A stretch of 64,000 nt of DNA from Inconstantimicrobium porci (GTDB taxonomy: Bacteria; Bacillota; Clostridia; Clostridiales; Clostridiaceae): positions 1 to 64,000 of the forward strand of contig NZ_VULX01000006.1 of the NCBI RefSeq assembly GCF_009696465.1, in the 5' to 3' direction. The translations under genes and the position numbers were made by a program. The notes below the pieces were generated by a model, which was not told the DNA's origin, did no database searches, and worked only from the letters and a program-made list of their open reading frames with translations. Each line of letters starts with the position of its first letter. The stretch's first letter is position 1. Below, piece by piece: positions 1 to 8,893 of this stretch.

Positions 1-1
1 A

Positions 2-148
2 AAAGTAGATGCTGGTAATAATAAACCTGATATTTATCCACTGAAGACTGCATCAATACCGTACAGCTCTGCTGCCGTAACACTAGGTCGAAAAGTAATA
101 CGAAATTTATGTGGATTAAAAGATTTTGGAGATTTATCATATACATAA
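2..148 (+). CDS. C-terminal fragment of an unidentified protein
   Basis: An open frame runs from the window edge to a TAA stop and gives 48 residues ending in GLKDFGDLSYT. The start lies outside the window. The fragment is too short and too ordinary to assign to a family. It reads towards the SulP transporter, but a strong promoter lies between them, so the two are probably separate transcription units. Confidence 0.55.
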   Translation, partial: KVDAGNNKPDIYPLKTASIPYSSAAVTLGRKVIRNLCGLKDFGDLSYT

Positions 149-271
149 AATAGATTTATAGGGAAGGGAAAAAATACAATTTATATGTAAAATAATGGAT
201 AATTAATAAAAAGTTTAAAAAGATATATTTTTGCCAACATTTACTTGACACAAACATTTTTAAGAAAAGAT

Positions 272-299
272 TTGACAATATTATATTTTCTAATATAAT
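272..299 (+). promoter_or_regulatory. Probable sigma-A promoter of the SulP transporter gene
   Basis: TTGACA at 272-277 and TATAAT at 294-299 are both perfect consensus hexamers separated by 16 bp. They sit 45 bp upstream of the SulP start codon, which has a GGAGGG ribosome binding site. Confidence 0.6.
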
Positions 300-343
300 A
301 ACAATAATATTAATTTTTATACAAAAGAAAATGGAGGGATAAT

Positions 344-2467
344 ATGAAATTTTTGTTTCCCACTTTGAAAGATTATAAATTGCAGAATCTTCGCAATGAT
401 ATTTTCAGTGGTGTAATAATTGCATTTGTTTCAATACCTATTGCTATGGGGTATGCACAGATCTCTGGATTGCCTGCCATATATGGATTATATGGCTCAA
501 TACTTCCAGTTTTAGTTTTTGCTATGATATCGTCATCAAAACAATTCGTTTTTGGTGTTGATGCAGCACCTGCAGCTCTTGTTGGAAGTTTTCTTGCAAC
601 TACTGGAATACCTTTTGAGTCAGATGGTGCTGCAGCGCTTGTGTTTTTAATGACTGTACTTACAGCATTATGGCTGTTTATTTTCGCAGTATTAAAGGTT
701 GGAAATCTTGTTGAATATATCTCATCGCCTGTTATGGGTGGATTTATTACAGGTATAGCCTTTACAGTGATTTTAATGCAAATACCTAAGCTTATGGGAT
801 CAAAAGCCGTAACTGGTGAACTTTTTGAACTGCTTGTATATATTGAGCGGGCTTTTGAAAAGGTAAATGTTTATGCACTTGTCTTAGGACTTGTAACTTT
901 AGCAGTCTTGCTTGTATCGAAGAAGTTTCTTCCTAAATTCCCGATGGTTATTGTGGTGATGATTTTATCAGCGGTAATACAATCAGTCTTTCATTTAGAC
1001 AAATTAGGAATAAAAATGCTTCCAGGAGTAAGTCTTACAATTCCTAATATTGATTTATCTTTATTACATGTTAATCATGTAAAAGATGTTGTGCTGACAA
1101 GTCTTGCAGTAGCTGCTGTTATTATGGCACAGACGCTTCTTGCTGAAAATAATAATGCAATGAGAAATGAATTTAAGATTGATAATAATAGAGAACTATA
1201 TGCTTTTTCTTGTGCTAATTTAGTGTCTGCTTTGTGCGGAGGGTGTCCTCTTAATGGTAGTGTGTCACGTACATCTTTATGTGAGCAGTATGGTGGAAGA
1301 TCACAGATGATGTCTGTAAGTGCAGCGGCAACCATGATGCTTGTAGTATTATTTGGTTCTAAGTTTATAGCATATCTCCCTGTACCTGTTTTAACAGCAA
1401 TAGTAATATATGCACTTATAGGTGTATTAAAAATTGACCTTGCTAAGAAGCTGTTTAAAGTTAATAAGAAAGAATTTTACATATTTATGTGTGCATTTTT
1501 TGGTGTTCTTATCTTTGGTACAATATACGGTGTTGTTATTGGAATAATATTATCTTTTACAAATGTGGTTATAAGAGAAAGTAATCCTGTAAGAACATTT
1601 CTTGGTGTTGTTCCTGGAATGAAAGGTTTTTACAGTCTTGATAGCAATAGTAATGCTAGACCAATAAAAAATACTGTTATCTATAGATTTGGTGGTAATT
1701 TGTTTTTTGCAAATATCAAGCTTTTCCAGGAAGATATAGAAAACAGCATTAAGGAAGATACAAAATGTGTGATTGTAGATGGCAGAGGGATAGGAAGTAT
1801 TGATGTTACAGCAGCCGAAAGAATAGAAATTATCTATAAGTCTCTTAAGAATAGAGGAATTAAGCTGTATTTAACGGAGCATATGAGCGAACTTAATGAA
1901 CAGATGAGAGATTTTGGGATTGGATATATTATAGAGGAAGGTTCTGCAAGGTCTACAATAGTTTCAGCTCTTGCATCACAAGGTATGATTACTGAATATC
2001 TTCTAGAAGAACATAAAGTAAAGCCTGTTATACCTAAAATTAAAGATCACATTTATAGTGAACTTGAATGGGCTTTTGGAGAAGAAGGAGCACATGAACA
2101 TTTTGAAAGATATACAAAAGAAATTATTGAACATTTAAGTCATAGCGACGATAAATTCTGTGTTGAAAGTTTATATAAGAATATTAGTTCATGGAATAAT
2201 TTTGGTAATTTTGATGAAGTTGAACTTATTGAGAACTTAGAACTTCATATTGATGAAATTGCAGAAAGAATCAAGAAGGATAGAGCTTTAATAGCTGTTG
2301 ACCTAGAAAACAGAAAGAAAGAAATAATTGACTTTATACAACAGAATAATCCAAAAGCTTATGAAAAGATATTAGCTCATAAAAGAGCTGTGGATAAAAT
2401 ATTAAAAGAAAAGTATCCTGATATCTATACAAAGCTGATTGAAGAAAAAAATAAAAGAGTGCATTAA
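344..2467 (+). CDS. SulP family anion (sulfate-type) transporter with STAS domain
   Basis: An integral membrane anion transporter of the SulP/SLC26 family, probably importing sulfate or bicarbonate. Residues 1-420 hold about 10-12 hydrophobic segments, including the family-typical GVDAAPAALVG stretch and the CGGCPLNGSVSRT region. Residues about 440-550 form a cytoplasmic STAS domain (CVIVDGRGIGSIDVTAAER). The protein has 707 residues, whereas usual SulP proteins have about 550-580. The surplus is a charged, helical, His/Glu-rich extension of about 150 residues (from about residue 555) with no recognised domain. The substrate cannot be read from sequence. The gene is monocistronic, with a strong promoter upstream and a terminator overlapping the stop codon. 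Confidence 0.9.
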   Translation: MKFLFPTLKDYKLQNLRNDIFSGVIIAFVSIPIAMGYAQISGLPAIYGLYGSILPVLVFAMISSSKQFVFGVDAAPAALVGSFLATTGIPFESDGAAALVFLMTVLTALWLFIFAVLKVGNLVEYISSPVMGGFITGIAFTVILMQIPKLMGSKAVTGELFELLVYIERAFEKVNVYALVLGLVTLAVLLVSKKFLPKFPMVIVVMILSAVIQSVFHLDKLGIKMLPGVSLTIPNIDLSLLHVNHVKDVVLTSLAVAAVIMAQTLLAENNNAMRNEFKIDNNRELYAFSCANLVSALCGGCPLNGSVSRTSLCEQYGGRSQMMSVSAAATMMLVVLFGSKFIAYLPVPVLTAIVIYALIGVLKIDLAKKLFKVNKKEFYIFMCAFFGVLIFGTIYGVVIGIILSFTNVVIRESNPVRTFLGVVPGMKGFYSLDSNSNARPIKNTVIYRFGGNLFFANIKLFQEDIENSIKEDTKCVIVDGRGIGSIDVTAAERIEIIYKSLKNRGIKLYLTEHMSELNEQMRDFGIGYIIEEGSARSTIVSALASQGMITEYLLEEHKVKPVIPKIKDHIYSELEWAFGEEGAHEHFERYTKEIIEHLSHSDDKFCVESLYKNISSWNNFGNFDEVELIENLELHIDEIAERIKKDRALIAVDLENRKKEIIDFIQQNNPKAYEKILAHKRAVDKILKEKYPDIYTKLIEEKNKRVH

Positions 2468-2481
2468 AAATGCACTTTTTT
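2459..2481 (+). terminator. Intrinsic terminator after the SulP gene
   Basis: GTGCATT/AATGCAC stem followed by six T. The stop codon lies inside the stem. The T-run abuts the dispersed repeat. Confidence 0.7.
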
Positions 2482-2590
2482 AATGTAAAGGAAATTGCAT
2501 TCAAAAACATAATTAATGATATAAAGTGTTGTAAATAAAGGGTTTACACGTTTGTGTAAAAGAATGGTAGAATGCAATTTCGTCCTTTTT
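2476..2590 (+). repeat. Dispersed intergenic repeat, copy A
   Basis: Positions 2476-2581 (106 bases) are identical to 30583-30688. The element has short inverted ends (GAAATTGCATTC near the left, GAATGCAATTTC near the right) and no coding capacity. It begins in the T-run of the preceding gene's terminator, as copy B does. Copies C and D (25320-25434 and 60974-61078) are diverged relatives in the opposite orientation. Best described as a MITE-like or REP-like element. Confidence 0.85.
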
Positions 2591-2669
2591 AGAAAATTTA
2601 TATATAATCCTTAAGATAGACTGATTTGACCTCAAAATTGATATATGAATATAAGAAGTTGTGAATTAA

Positions 2670-3086
2670 TTGGATAAAATTAAAGTGATTATTGCTGATG
2701 ACAGTGATTTTGTAAGAGATGGTCTTAAAATTATCTTAAATCTTGATGATGAATTTTATGTTGTAGGTTGTGCAGCTAGTGGAAAAGAAGCTGTAAATCT
2801 GGCAATTAAAAATAAAACTGACGTTATACTAATGGATATACAGATGCCAGAGATGAGTGGCATTGAAGCAACAAGAGAAATTGTATCAATAGGTTTAGGA
2901 AAGGTGCTTATTTTAACTACCTTTGACGATTATGATCTTGTGAAGCAGGCTATTATTAATGGAGCAAAAGGTTATATTATGAAAAATCATACTCCTGATA
3001 AATTAAAACAGATGATTAAGTCACAGAACTCAGCTTGCTGTATATTACCTTACTGGCAAGAAATAAAATTTTATGTTATTATATAA
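2670..3086 (+). pseudogene. Receiver-only response regulator remnant (NarL/LuxR type)
   Basis: Residues 1-115 form a CheY-like receiver domain. The acidic pair is in IIADDSD, the phospho-acceptor Asp (about residue 56) in LMDIQMPEMSG, the conserved Thr in LILTTFDD and the Lys in KGYIMKNH. NarL-type regulators normally continue into a helix-turn-helix of about 70 residues. Here the frame ends after an unrelated tail of about 20 residues, and no HTH or partner kinase lies nearby. The start is a TTG with a weak ribosome binding site. It is most likely a truncated gene, though a functional stand-alone receiver cannot be excluded. Confidence 0.65.
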
Positions 3087-3102
3087 TAAGTTATGTAAAG
3101 AT

Positions 3103-3132
3103 AAGATTTGCATTTATTTGCAAATCTTTTTA
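3103..3132 (+). terminator. Intrinsic terminator
   Basis: AAGATTTGC/GCAAATCTT stem with a short AT loop followed by a T-run. It ends the response regulator remnant. Confidence 0.7.
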
Positions 3133-3215
3133 TATGTCAGGAATTATTATATACAAAAGAATCAAGTATAGAACTGACGAATGAACAATAAAAGACTAAG
3201 GGGTTGTACAAGGTA

Positions 3216-4349
3216 GTGGATAATAATTATATTTCTTTAGATGAAGTACTTAACAAAAGTACTGTAGCAAAGCTTAAGGAAACTGCTAAAGTATACAAGG
3301 TAAAGAACATATCTAAGATGAAAAAGGCAGAGCTTATAGAAGCATTAAAGGAAGCTATATTAGATAAGGAAAATCTTCTTAAAATATTAGCTGCTTATAT
3401 TGAGTATAGAGAGTATGATGCTGTTGAATTTCATAAAAATAAGACTGAAATGAACATTGCTGAAGGAAAAATAAGCGATGAGGATGCAATTAATTTATGT
3501 AAATTTGTTTATGCTGCAATGGATGGTGAAAGCTATACTGTGGTTAAAGAAGTGGCTGATATGTGTAAAGAACTAGATGATAATAAGCTTAAGGAAACAG
3601 TTAGTGATTATCATCTTGTTTTCAGTTATATAAGAGCATTTTCAAATCTTTGTGGAGTTTATGAAATAAATGTATTAACAGATACATTCAATTCTCAGAA
3701 CAAAGAGCATGAGAAACTTACAAAATCATCATTTATAGAATATTTTAATATATATGATTTAGTAAATAGTTCAGAATCTATAAATGGAAAGTATGTTGTA
3801 TCTGATGCTGTTTTAGATGAGAATGAGTTAAGCGATATATTAAAGTCTCAGGAAGGTAAGGAATATTTTATACCTGAAAAAGAAGAACTTACTGGATATA
3901 GCTTTAGTGACAACATATATGGAACTGCAGCTCATAAAAAACTTAGGGATGCTATTAGAAATGCAGCTGATAGAAATTGTGACCAAGTAGGTGTATTCTA
4001 TCAGATATGTACAGGATTTTTATTTGGAGAATCAGTTGAAAAGATAATAATGGAGACAGAAAGTCTTGGCGTTATTTTTAGAAGTAACAGCGATAGAGAA
4101 ATGTTTGAACGTATTGTTAAAGACGTTGAGAAAAACACTAGAATGTGGGAAAACAAAGGTTTTACACCAAATGAACTTGCGCCAGAAAAAGAAGAAACAG
4201 CTGACAATACATGTAGCAATTTTAAGTTTGTACAGAGACAAAACGTTAAAATTCAACCAATTGTAAAAGAAAGAAAGATAGGTAGAAATGATCCATGTCC
4301 ATGTGGCAGCGGTAAGAAATATAAAAAATGTTGTGGAAGAAACCTATAA
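3216..4349 (+). CDS. SEC-C motif protein with Rho-N-like N-terminus
   Basis: The C-terminus carries a SEC-C zinc-binding motif ([18 protein letters not shown]), as found at the end of SecA and in many stand-alone proteins. Residues about 5-45 look like a Rho N-terminal/SAP-type helical motif ([18 protein letters not shown]). The middle of about 300 residues is acidic, helical and unassigned. The role is unknown. The start is ambiguous. GTG at 3216 has AAGGGG 12 bases upstream, matching the layout at the AEC gene (7882). TTG at 3204, four codons upstream, directly abuts that AAGGGG. Flanked by terminators, so probably monocistronic. Confidence 0.8.
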   Translation: MDNNYISLDEVLNKSTVAKLKETAKVYKVKNISKMKKAELIEALKEAILDKENLLKILAAYIEYREYDAVEFHKNKTEMNIAEGKISDEDAINLCKFVYAAMDGESYTVVKEVADMCKELDDNKLKETVSDYHLVFSYIRAFSNLCGVYEINVLTDTFNSQNKEHEKLTKSSFIEYFNIYDLVNSSESINGKYVVSDAVLDENELSDILKSQEGKEYFIPEKEELTGYSFSDNIYGTAAHKKLRDAIRNAADRNCDQVGVFYQICTGFLFGESVEKIIMETESLGVIFRSNSDREMFERIVKDVEKNTRMWENKGFTPNELAPEKEETADNTCSNFKFVQRQNVKIQPIVKERKIGRNDPCPCGSGKKYKKCCGRNL

Positions 4350-4368
4350 TATTGAAGTAGCTTTAATG

Positions 4369-4399
4369 AACCAGTGTTATATTTTATACACTGGTTTTT
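4369..4399 (+). terminator. Intrinsic terminator
   Basis: AACCAGTGT/ACACTGGTT stem followed by T5, 20 bases after the SEC-C gene. Confidence 0.8.
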
Positions 4400-4507
4400 G
4401 TCTTAAGATGAATTATTTAACATAATAATGTTTTGCTGTGGTAAAATATAAGTAATGATAAATAAATTAACAATACAAATTCAGTCTTGCGGTTAGGAGT
4501 TAGAGTT

Positions 4508-5848
4508 TTGGATAATATTAAAAGAATTTTCTTTAGAATACGAAATATCTTAATATTAATTTTACTAATGAATATTATAGTAATAAATGCTGCACATAGA
4601 GAAAATAGAGGACTGTTTATAGTAATGAGTGCTATTCTAATATGTTTATATTTTTATATTAATATAGTGCCACTTAAGACTAAGAAATTAAATAAGAGAT
4701 TAAACATTATGATAGGAGGATATGAACTTATTGTTGATTCAACCTTTGTTTTTATTATTGAAATTTTGTTGTATATTTTTCTATATAGAAATAAAGGGAT
4801 ATGTACCTCAATACATATTCTTAATGTTTTGATTTGTGTTGTAGTTTTATTCATAACAGTTTTTAATGGTATTGTTAGATTAATTTTTACATCTAGAGAT
4901 TTGGGGATTAAAAACAGAATATTAATATTATGTTTATGCTGGTTTCCTATTTTAAATTTAATTATTATAAAAATTAGTTGTAAAAAGGTTAATTATGAAT
5001 ATCTTTATGAACTGAAAAAAGCTGAACGTAATAATCTTAGGAAAGAGAGTGAGGTTTGCAATACAAAGTATCCAGTAGTACTTGTGCACGGAATTTTCTT
5101 TAGAGATTGGTTGTTTTTAAATTATTGGGGGAGAATTTCTAATGAGCTAGAAAGAAATGGTGCAGTAATTTATTATGGCAATCAAGGATCCTCAAATTCT
5201 GTTGCAGTAAGTGCAAGTGAACTAAAAACAAATATCATGAAAATTATAAAAGAAACTGGGTGTGAAAAAGTTAATATTATTGCTCACTCGAAAGGCGGGC
5301 TTGATGCAAGATATGCTATTAGCAAGCTTGGTCTTTCGGAATATGTTTCATCTTTAACAACAATAAATACACCTCATAGAGGCTGCAAATATGTTGACTT
5401 TTTGTTAGATAAAATTCCTGAAAGCATTAAATCATTTGTTGCATTAAAGTACAATAAAGCTTTCAAAAAACTAGGTGATAAAAACCCAGATTTTTTAGGA
5501 GGTGTTAACGATCTTACAGCAAAGAGCTGCAAACAATTCAATGATGAAATTAAGAATGTAGACAGCATTATGTATCAGAGTGTTGCTTCTAAGATGAAAA
5601 ATGTTTTTTCAGCAGGTTTTCCATTAAATCTTGGGTATTTGTTTGCAAAACATTTTGATGGAGAAAATGATGGATTGGTTTCAGTTTCTTCTGCGAAATG
5701 GGGAAACTTTTTAGGTGTCTTAACTGCTAAGAACAGAGGAATCTCTCATGGTGATATCATTGATCTAACAAGACAGAATATAGAGGGATTTGATGTTTGT
5801 GAGTTTTATGTTAATTTAGTTAATGGATTGAAAGAAAAGGGGATGTAG
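4508..5848 (+). CDS. Membrane-anchored alpha/beta-hydrolase (triacylglycerol lipase-like)
   Basis: About four hydrophobic segments occupy residues 10-160, followed by an alpha/beta-hydrolase domain. PVVLVHGIFF gives the oxyanion-hole HG motif and AHSKGG the nucleophile elbow (Ser of GxSxG-like A-H-S-K-G). A late Asp (ENDGLVSV) and His (ISHGD) can complete the triad. It resembles bacterial lipase/esterase proteins acting on membrane or extracellular lipids; the substrate is unknown. The TTG at 4508 is chosen because TAGGAG sits 9 bases upstream. An upstream TTG at 4487 lacks a site. It is followed after one base by a small membrane protein gene, likely co-transcribed. Confidence 0.8.
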   Translation: MDNIKRIFFRIRNILILILLMNIIVINAAHRENRGLFIVMSAILICLYFYINIVPLKTKKLNKRLNIMIGGYELIVDSTFVFIIEILLYIFLYRNKGICTSIHILNVLICVVVLFITVFNGIVRLIFTSRDLGIKNRILILCLCWFPILNLIIIKISCKKVNYEYLYELKKAERNNLRKESEVCNTKYPVVLVHGIFFRDWLFLNYWGRISNELERNGAVIYYGNQGSSNSVAVSASELKTNIMKIIKETGCEKVNIIAHSKGGLDARYAISKLGLSEYVSSLTTINTPHRGCKYVDFLLDKIPESIKSFVALKYNKAFKKLGDKNPDFLGGVNDLTAKSCKQFNDEIKNVDSIMYQSVASKMKNVFSAGFPLNLGYLFAKHFDGENDGLVSVSSAKWGNFLGVLTAKNRGISHGDIIDLTRQNIEGFDVCEFYVNLVNGLKEKGM

Positions 5849-5849
5849 T

Positions 5850-6176
5850 ATGAAAAACAAATTATTATCTATTATTGGAGTTTTAATTATAGTATTAGGC
5901 ATAGTTGTCTTTGTAAAATGGAATCCATTTCTTTTATGGAAGTTTAAGTTTATGTTCAGAGGATGGTGGACACTTTTAATAATCATTCCAAGTATCATAA
6001 GTATTTTAAAGGGTGAGCCTAACATTATTAATGTAGGTGCATGTATCATAGGAATTGTGCTATTTTTATCTTCAAGGTATATCATAACATTCTACTGGAT
6101 AAGAAAATATCTTATACCACTAGTGCTAGTTTTGTTAGGAGCGATAATAATTTTTGGAGTTAAGACAAAAAAATAA
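5850..6176 (+). CDS. Small four-helix membrane protein of unknown function
   Basis: 108 residues made almost entirely of about four hydrophobic segments with short basic loops. It resembles small LiaI/LiaF-like or DUF5668-like membrane proteins (hydrophobic segment, FMFRGWWTLLIIIPS stretch), but the assignment is tentative. It starts one base after the lipase-like gene stop, with GGGG a few bases before the ATG, so the pair forms an operon closed by the terminator at 6211-6239. Confidence 0.7.
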   Translation: MKNKLLSIIGVLIIVLGIVVFVKWNPFLLWKFKFMFRGWWTLLIIIPSIISILKGEPNIINVGACIIGIVLFLSSRYIITFYWIRKYLIPLVLVLLGAIIIFGVKTKK

Positions 6177-6210
6177 GAAGAAAAAGTTTTGTGAGATATA
6201 TTCAAATATA

Positions 6211-6239
6211 AAAAAAGAGACTTAACTGTCTCTTTTTTT
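6211..6239. terminator. Bidirectional terminator between convergent genes
   Basis: AAAAAAGAGAC/GTCTCTTTTTT inverted repeat with A and T runs on either side. It serves the lipase operon (+) and brnQ (-), whose stop codon lies at its edge. Confidence 0.85.
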
Positions 6240-7491
6240 ATGTAGTTAATTTATTTCTATATATAATTGCTCCAAAGATTAGTGCTACAATTGTTGGTAT
6301 TACCCATCCAAATCCAATTGCTGATAAAGGTAGAATTTTCAGATTTAATCCGGGTATTTGTAGTAATATTGAGAATACTAGTGATGTATAAACTGCTAAT
6401 CTTATGGCGTTAATATTTATGGATTTAGTCAAGAAAGCTGTTACCATTATTGTTATTGATACTGGATATAATAAATTTAGTATTGGTGCTGAATATACTA
6501 TTATTTTATCAACACCTAGAAGTGCAACACCAAAACTTATTATAGATATAACTATTGCATTATACTTATATTTAAGTCTCCCATTTGTTATTGTTTCAAA
6601 AAAGTCAGAACCAGCAGTAATAAGACCTATTGATGTTGATAAACATGCAAGTCCCATTGATATACCAATTACTACTGGACCAATACGACCTAAAATATTT
6701 TTTGAGATTAATAATAAAAGCCCAGTTTTACTAACGTCTTTTGTAGTTATATCACCTGTTTGTGCTCCAATATACATAAGACCGCCATATACAAAAGCAA
6801 GTCCTATAACTGCTACAATGCTTGATTTAATCAGCATTGGTGATATTTCCTTTTTATTATATCCTTTGTTCTTAATGCTTGATGTGATTATCGCTGCAAA
6901 AAGAAGTGCCGCTATTGCATCCATTGTTTGATATCCCTCTAAAAGAGATGTTGCAAATACATTAGTTGTTTCAATTTCAACGATATTTCCTATTGGTGCT
7001 GCGATCCCTTTTACAATAAGAACTACAAGAAGTAATAATAAAGCTGGTGTTAAAAATTTACCGATAGTATCAATTATTGTAGATCTTTTAATCACAAAGT
7101 ACAAGTTAATTAAGAAATATACTAAAATTACAATTACAGCAGGGATTTTTGGGAAAAATGGATTTACTGCTATTTCAAATGTAGTTGCTGCTGTTCTTGG
7201 TACTGCTAAAAGAGGACCAATTGCTAAAAATAATACTGAAGCAAAAACAATAGCAAACTTCTTGTTTATTTTTTCTGCAATGCTTTCAAATGTGCCATCA
7301 CCTCTTGTGCATGCAAGTATTGCAAGTAGTGGGAGTCCAACACCTGTTATTAAAAATCCAATCATACCTATAGCAAAGTGTGAGCCAAGTTGCATTCCAA
7401 GGTATCCAGGAAATATTAAATTACCTGCACCAAAGAACATTGAAAACAAGGCAAAGCCAATTACTATTGCATCTTTTGTTGTTTTTTTCAT
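6238..7491 (-). CDS. brnQ: Branched-chain amino acid transporter BrnQ (LIVCS family)
   Basis: A Na+-coupled (LIVCS family) importer of leucine, isoleucine and valine in the cytoplasmic membrane. The 417 residues contain about 12 hydrophobic segments. The N-terminal signature FFGAGNLIFPGYLG is characteristic, and VPRTAATTFEIAV, also conserved in BrnQ, follows in the first third. Length is slightly short but normal for clostridial members. It is transcribed alone on the minus strand. The roughly 390-bp gap to the divergent AEC carrier gene holds both promoters, but no confident CodY box or leader peptide was recognised. Confidence 0.92.
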   Translation of the reverse strand: MKKTTKDAIVIGFALFSMFFGAGNLIFPGYLGMQLGSHFAIGMIGFLITGVGLPLLAILACTRGDGTFESIAEKINKKFAIVFASVLFLAIGPLLAVPRTAATTFEIAVNPFFPKIPAVIVILVYFLINLYFVIKRSTIIDTIGKFLTPALLLLLVVLIVKGIAAPIGNIVEIETTNVFATSLLEGYQTMDAIAALLFAAIITSSIKNKGYNKKEISPMLIKSSIVAVIGLAFVYGGLMYIGAQTGDITTKDVSKTGLLLLISKNILGRIGPVVIGISMGLACLSTSIGLITAGSDFFETITNGRLKYKYNAIVISIISFGVALLGVDKIIVYSAPILNLLYPVSITIMVTAFLTKSININAIRLAVYTSLVFSILLQIPGLNLKILPLSAIGFGWVIPTIVALIFGAIIYRNKLTT

Positions 7492-7796
7492 ATAAAATCA
7501 TTCCTTTTTTAAATTTGCTTATTAGGCTTGCTACGACATAATAGACATATTATAACATGAAATTATAGAAAAATGTATAGTTTTTTTGCAAAATCCATTT
7601 TTATAATAAATATTTGTTGATAAAGTTTCAACACTAACATGTCGAAAAGCGCGAAAGACTATTATTAATTGCGTTTTGGTAATATAAACACACAATTAAT
7701 ATATATTTACAACCTATATAAAAAATATAATTTATTTTAGAAACTGTATTTATATATCAATATAAAGCATGTATAATTTAATTATGTTTATATGTT

Positions 7797-7832
7797 CAGC
7801 AGCAGCTATAAGATTACAACTGCTGTTTTTTG
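7797..7832 (+). terminator. Terminator-like hairpin in the leader of the AEC gene
   Basis: CAGCAG/CTGCTG stem followed by TTTTTTG, 50 bases upstream of the AEC start codon on the same strand. A possible -10 (TATAAT at 7771-7776) lies about 20 bases before it. It may be a leftover terminator or an attenuator. No antiterminator structure was identified. Confidence 0.45.
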
Positions 7833-7881
7833 TTTTTAGAACTACTAATGAATAATAATTTTAAGGGGTGACATCAAGGTA

Positions 7882-8826
7882 ATGGATAACCTGATATTTT
7901 GTTTAAATGGCACAATGCCAATTTTTATATTAATGATACTTGGATATGTATTTAATAAAATAAATATTGTAGATGATGTTCTTTCAGAAAAAATGAATAA
8001 GTTTGTATTTAAGGTAGCACTACCAGTTCTTTTGTTTAAGGATATTGCAGATGCAGATTTTACATCTTCATGGGATGGTAAATATGTTTTGTTTGGTATA
8101 GTAGTAACTACTCTTAGTATTCTCATAATGGTGGGAGCATCTTTTTTATTAAAAGATAAATCAATAAGAGGAGAATTTATACAAGCTGGCTATAGAAGTA
8201 GTCAAGCCCTTTTAGGTGCAGCATATCTTCAGAATTTATATGGTGATGTCACTGCTGTACCTCTTATGCTTATAGGAAGTGTGCCAATATATAATATGGC
8301 AGCTGTAATAGTATTGTCAGTTATGAAACCTCAAAGTGGTGGCCTTGATAAAAGCCTATTTAAGAAGACAATTAAAGGTATAATAACAAATCCTTTAATA
8401 ATAGGTCTTTTTGTTGGAACAATATGGTCTTGTTTTAAACTACCGCAACCTGAAATTTTCAAAAAGACAGTATCAAGCATATCTTCTGTTGCTACCCCTT
8501 TAGGCCTAATAGCATTAGGAGCTTCACTTGATATAGAAAAGGCTTTTGGTAAGTTAAAGCCAGCTATTGCATGTACTATATTTAAGCTTTTTATTTTTGT
8601 AGGTTTGTTTTTACCTATTGCGGTATATTTAGGATATAGAAATGATAAACTAGTTGCATTGCTAATAATGATGGGAGCAGCTACGACTGTAAGTAGCTTT
8701 GTTATGGCAAAGAATATGGGGCACGAAGGGACGTTAAGTTCAAGTACAGTAATGATGACTACATTTTTCAGTTCATTTTCAATAACTATGTGGCTATATT
8801 TATTAAAATGGTTTTCTCTTATATAA
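7882..8826 (+). CDS. AEC family transporter (auxin efflux carrier-like permease)
   Basis: 314 residues with about ten hydrophobic segments in the typical 5+5 arrangement of the AEC/bile-acid-symporter fold. The family motifs are N-terminal PIFILMILGYVFNKI and C-terminal LIALGASLDIEKA. Bacterial AEC members export or import carboxylates such as malate or malonate; the substrate here is unknown. The ATG is preceded by AAGGGGTGA at 10-18 bases. A terminator-like hairpin lies in its leader. Confidence 0.85.
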   Translation: MDNLIFCLNGTMPIFILMILGYVFNKINIVDDVLSEKMNKFVFKVALPVLLFKDIADADFTSSWDGKYVLFGIVVTTLSILIMVGASFLLKDKSIRGEFIQAGYRSSQALLGAAYLQNLYGDVTAVPLMLIGSVPIYNMAAVIVLSVMKPQSGGLDKSLFKKTIKGIITNPLIIGLFVGTIWSCFKLPQPEIFKKTVSSISSVATPLGLIALGASLDIEKAFGKLKPAIACTIFKLFIFVGLFLPIAVYLGYRNDKLVALLIMMGAATTVSSFVMAKNMGHEGTLSSSTVMMTTFFSSFSITMWLYLLKWFSLI

Positions 8827-8834
8827 TATGCTGC

Positions 8835-8873
8835 AAAAAACACCACGATTATAAATTTATCGTGGTGTTTTTA
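8835..8873. terminator. Bidirectional terminator
   Basis: CACCACGAT/ATCGTGGTG stem with A-run and T-run on its sides, between the convergent AEC and GpsA-like genes. Confidence 0.85.
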
Positions 8874-8893
8874 CTATGTTATGAAAAATATTT

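Noticed and set aside
1075-1335. Minus-strand ORF inside the SulP gene
   Set aside because: Antisense shadow of a strongly conserved membrane protein; no ribosome site or homology.
6404-6931. 175-codon plus-strand ORF across brnQ
   Set aside because: Antisense shadow; the minus-strand frame has all BrnQ motifs.
7500-7790. CodY box or T-box in front of brnQ
   Set aside because: Neither the CodY consensus nor the T-box sequence GGGTGGNACCGCG was found on the minus strand.
8331-8846. 171-codon minus-strand ORF inside the AEC transporter
   Set aside because: Overlaps the terminator and mirrors the coding frame.
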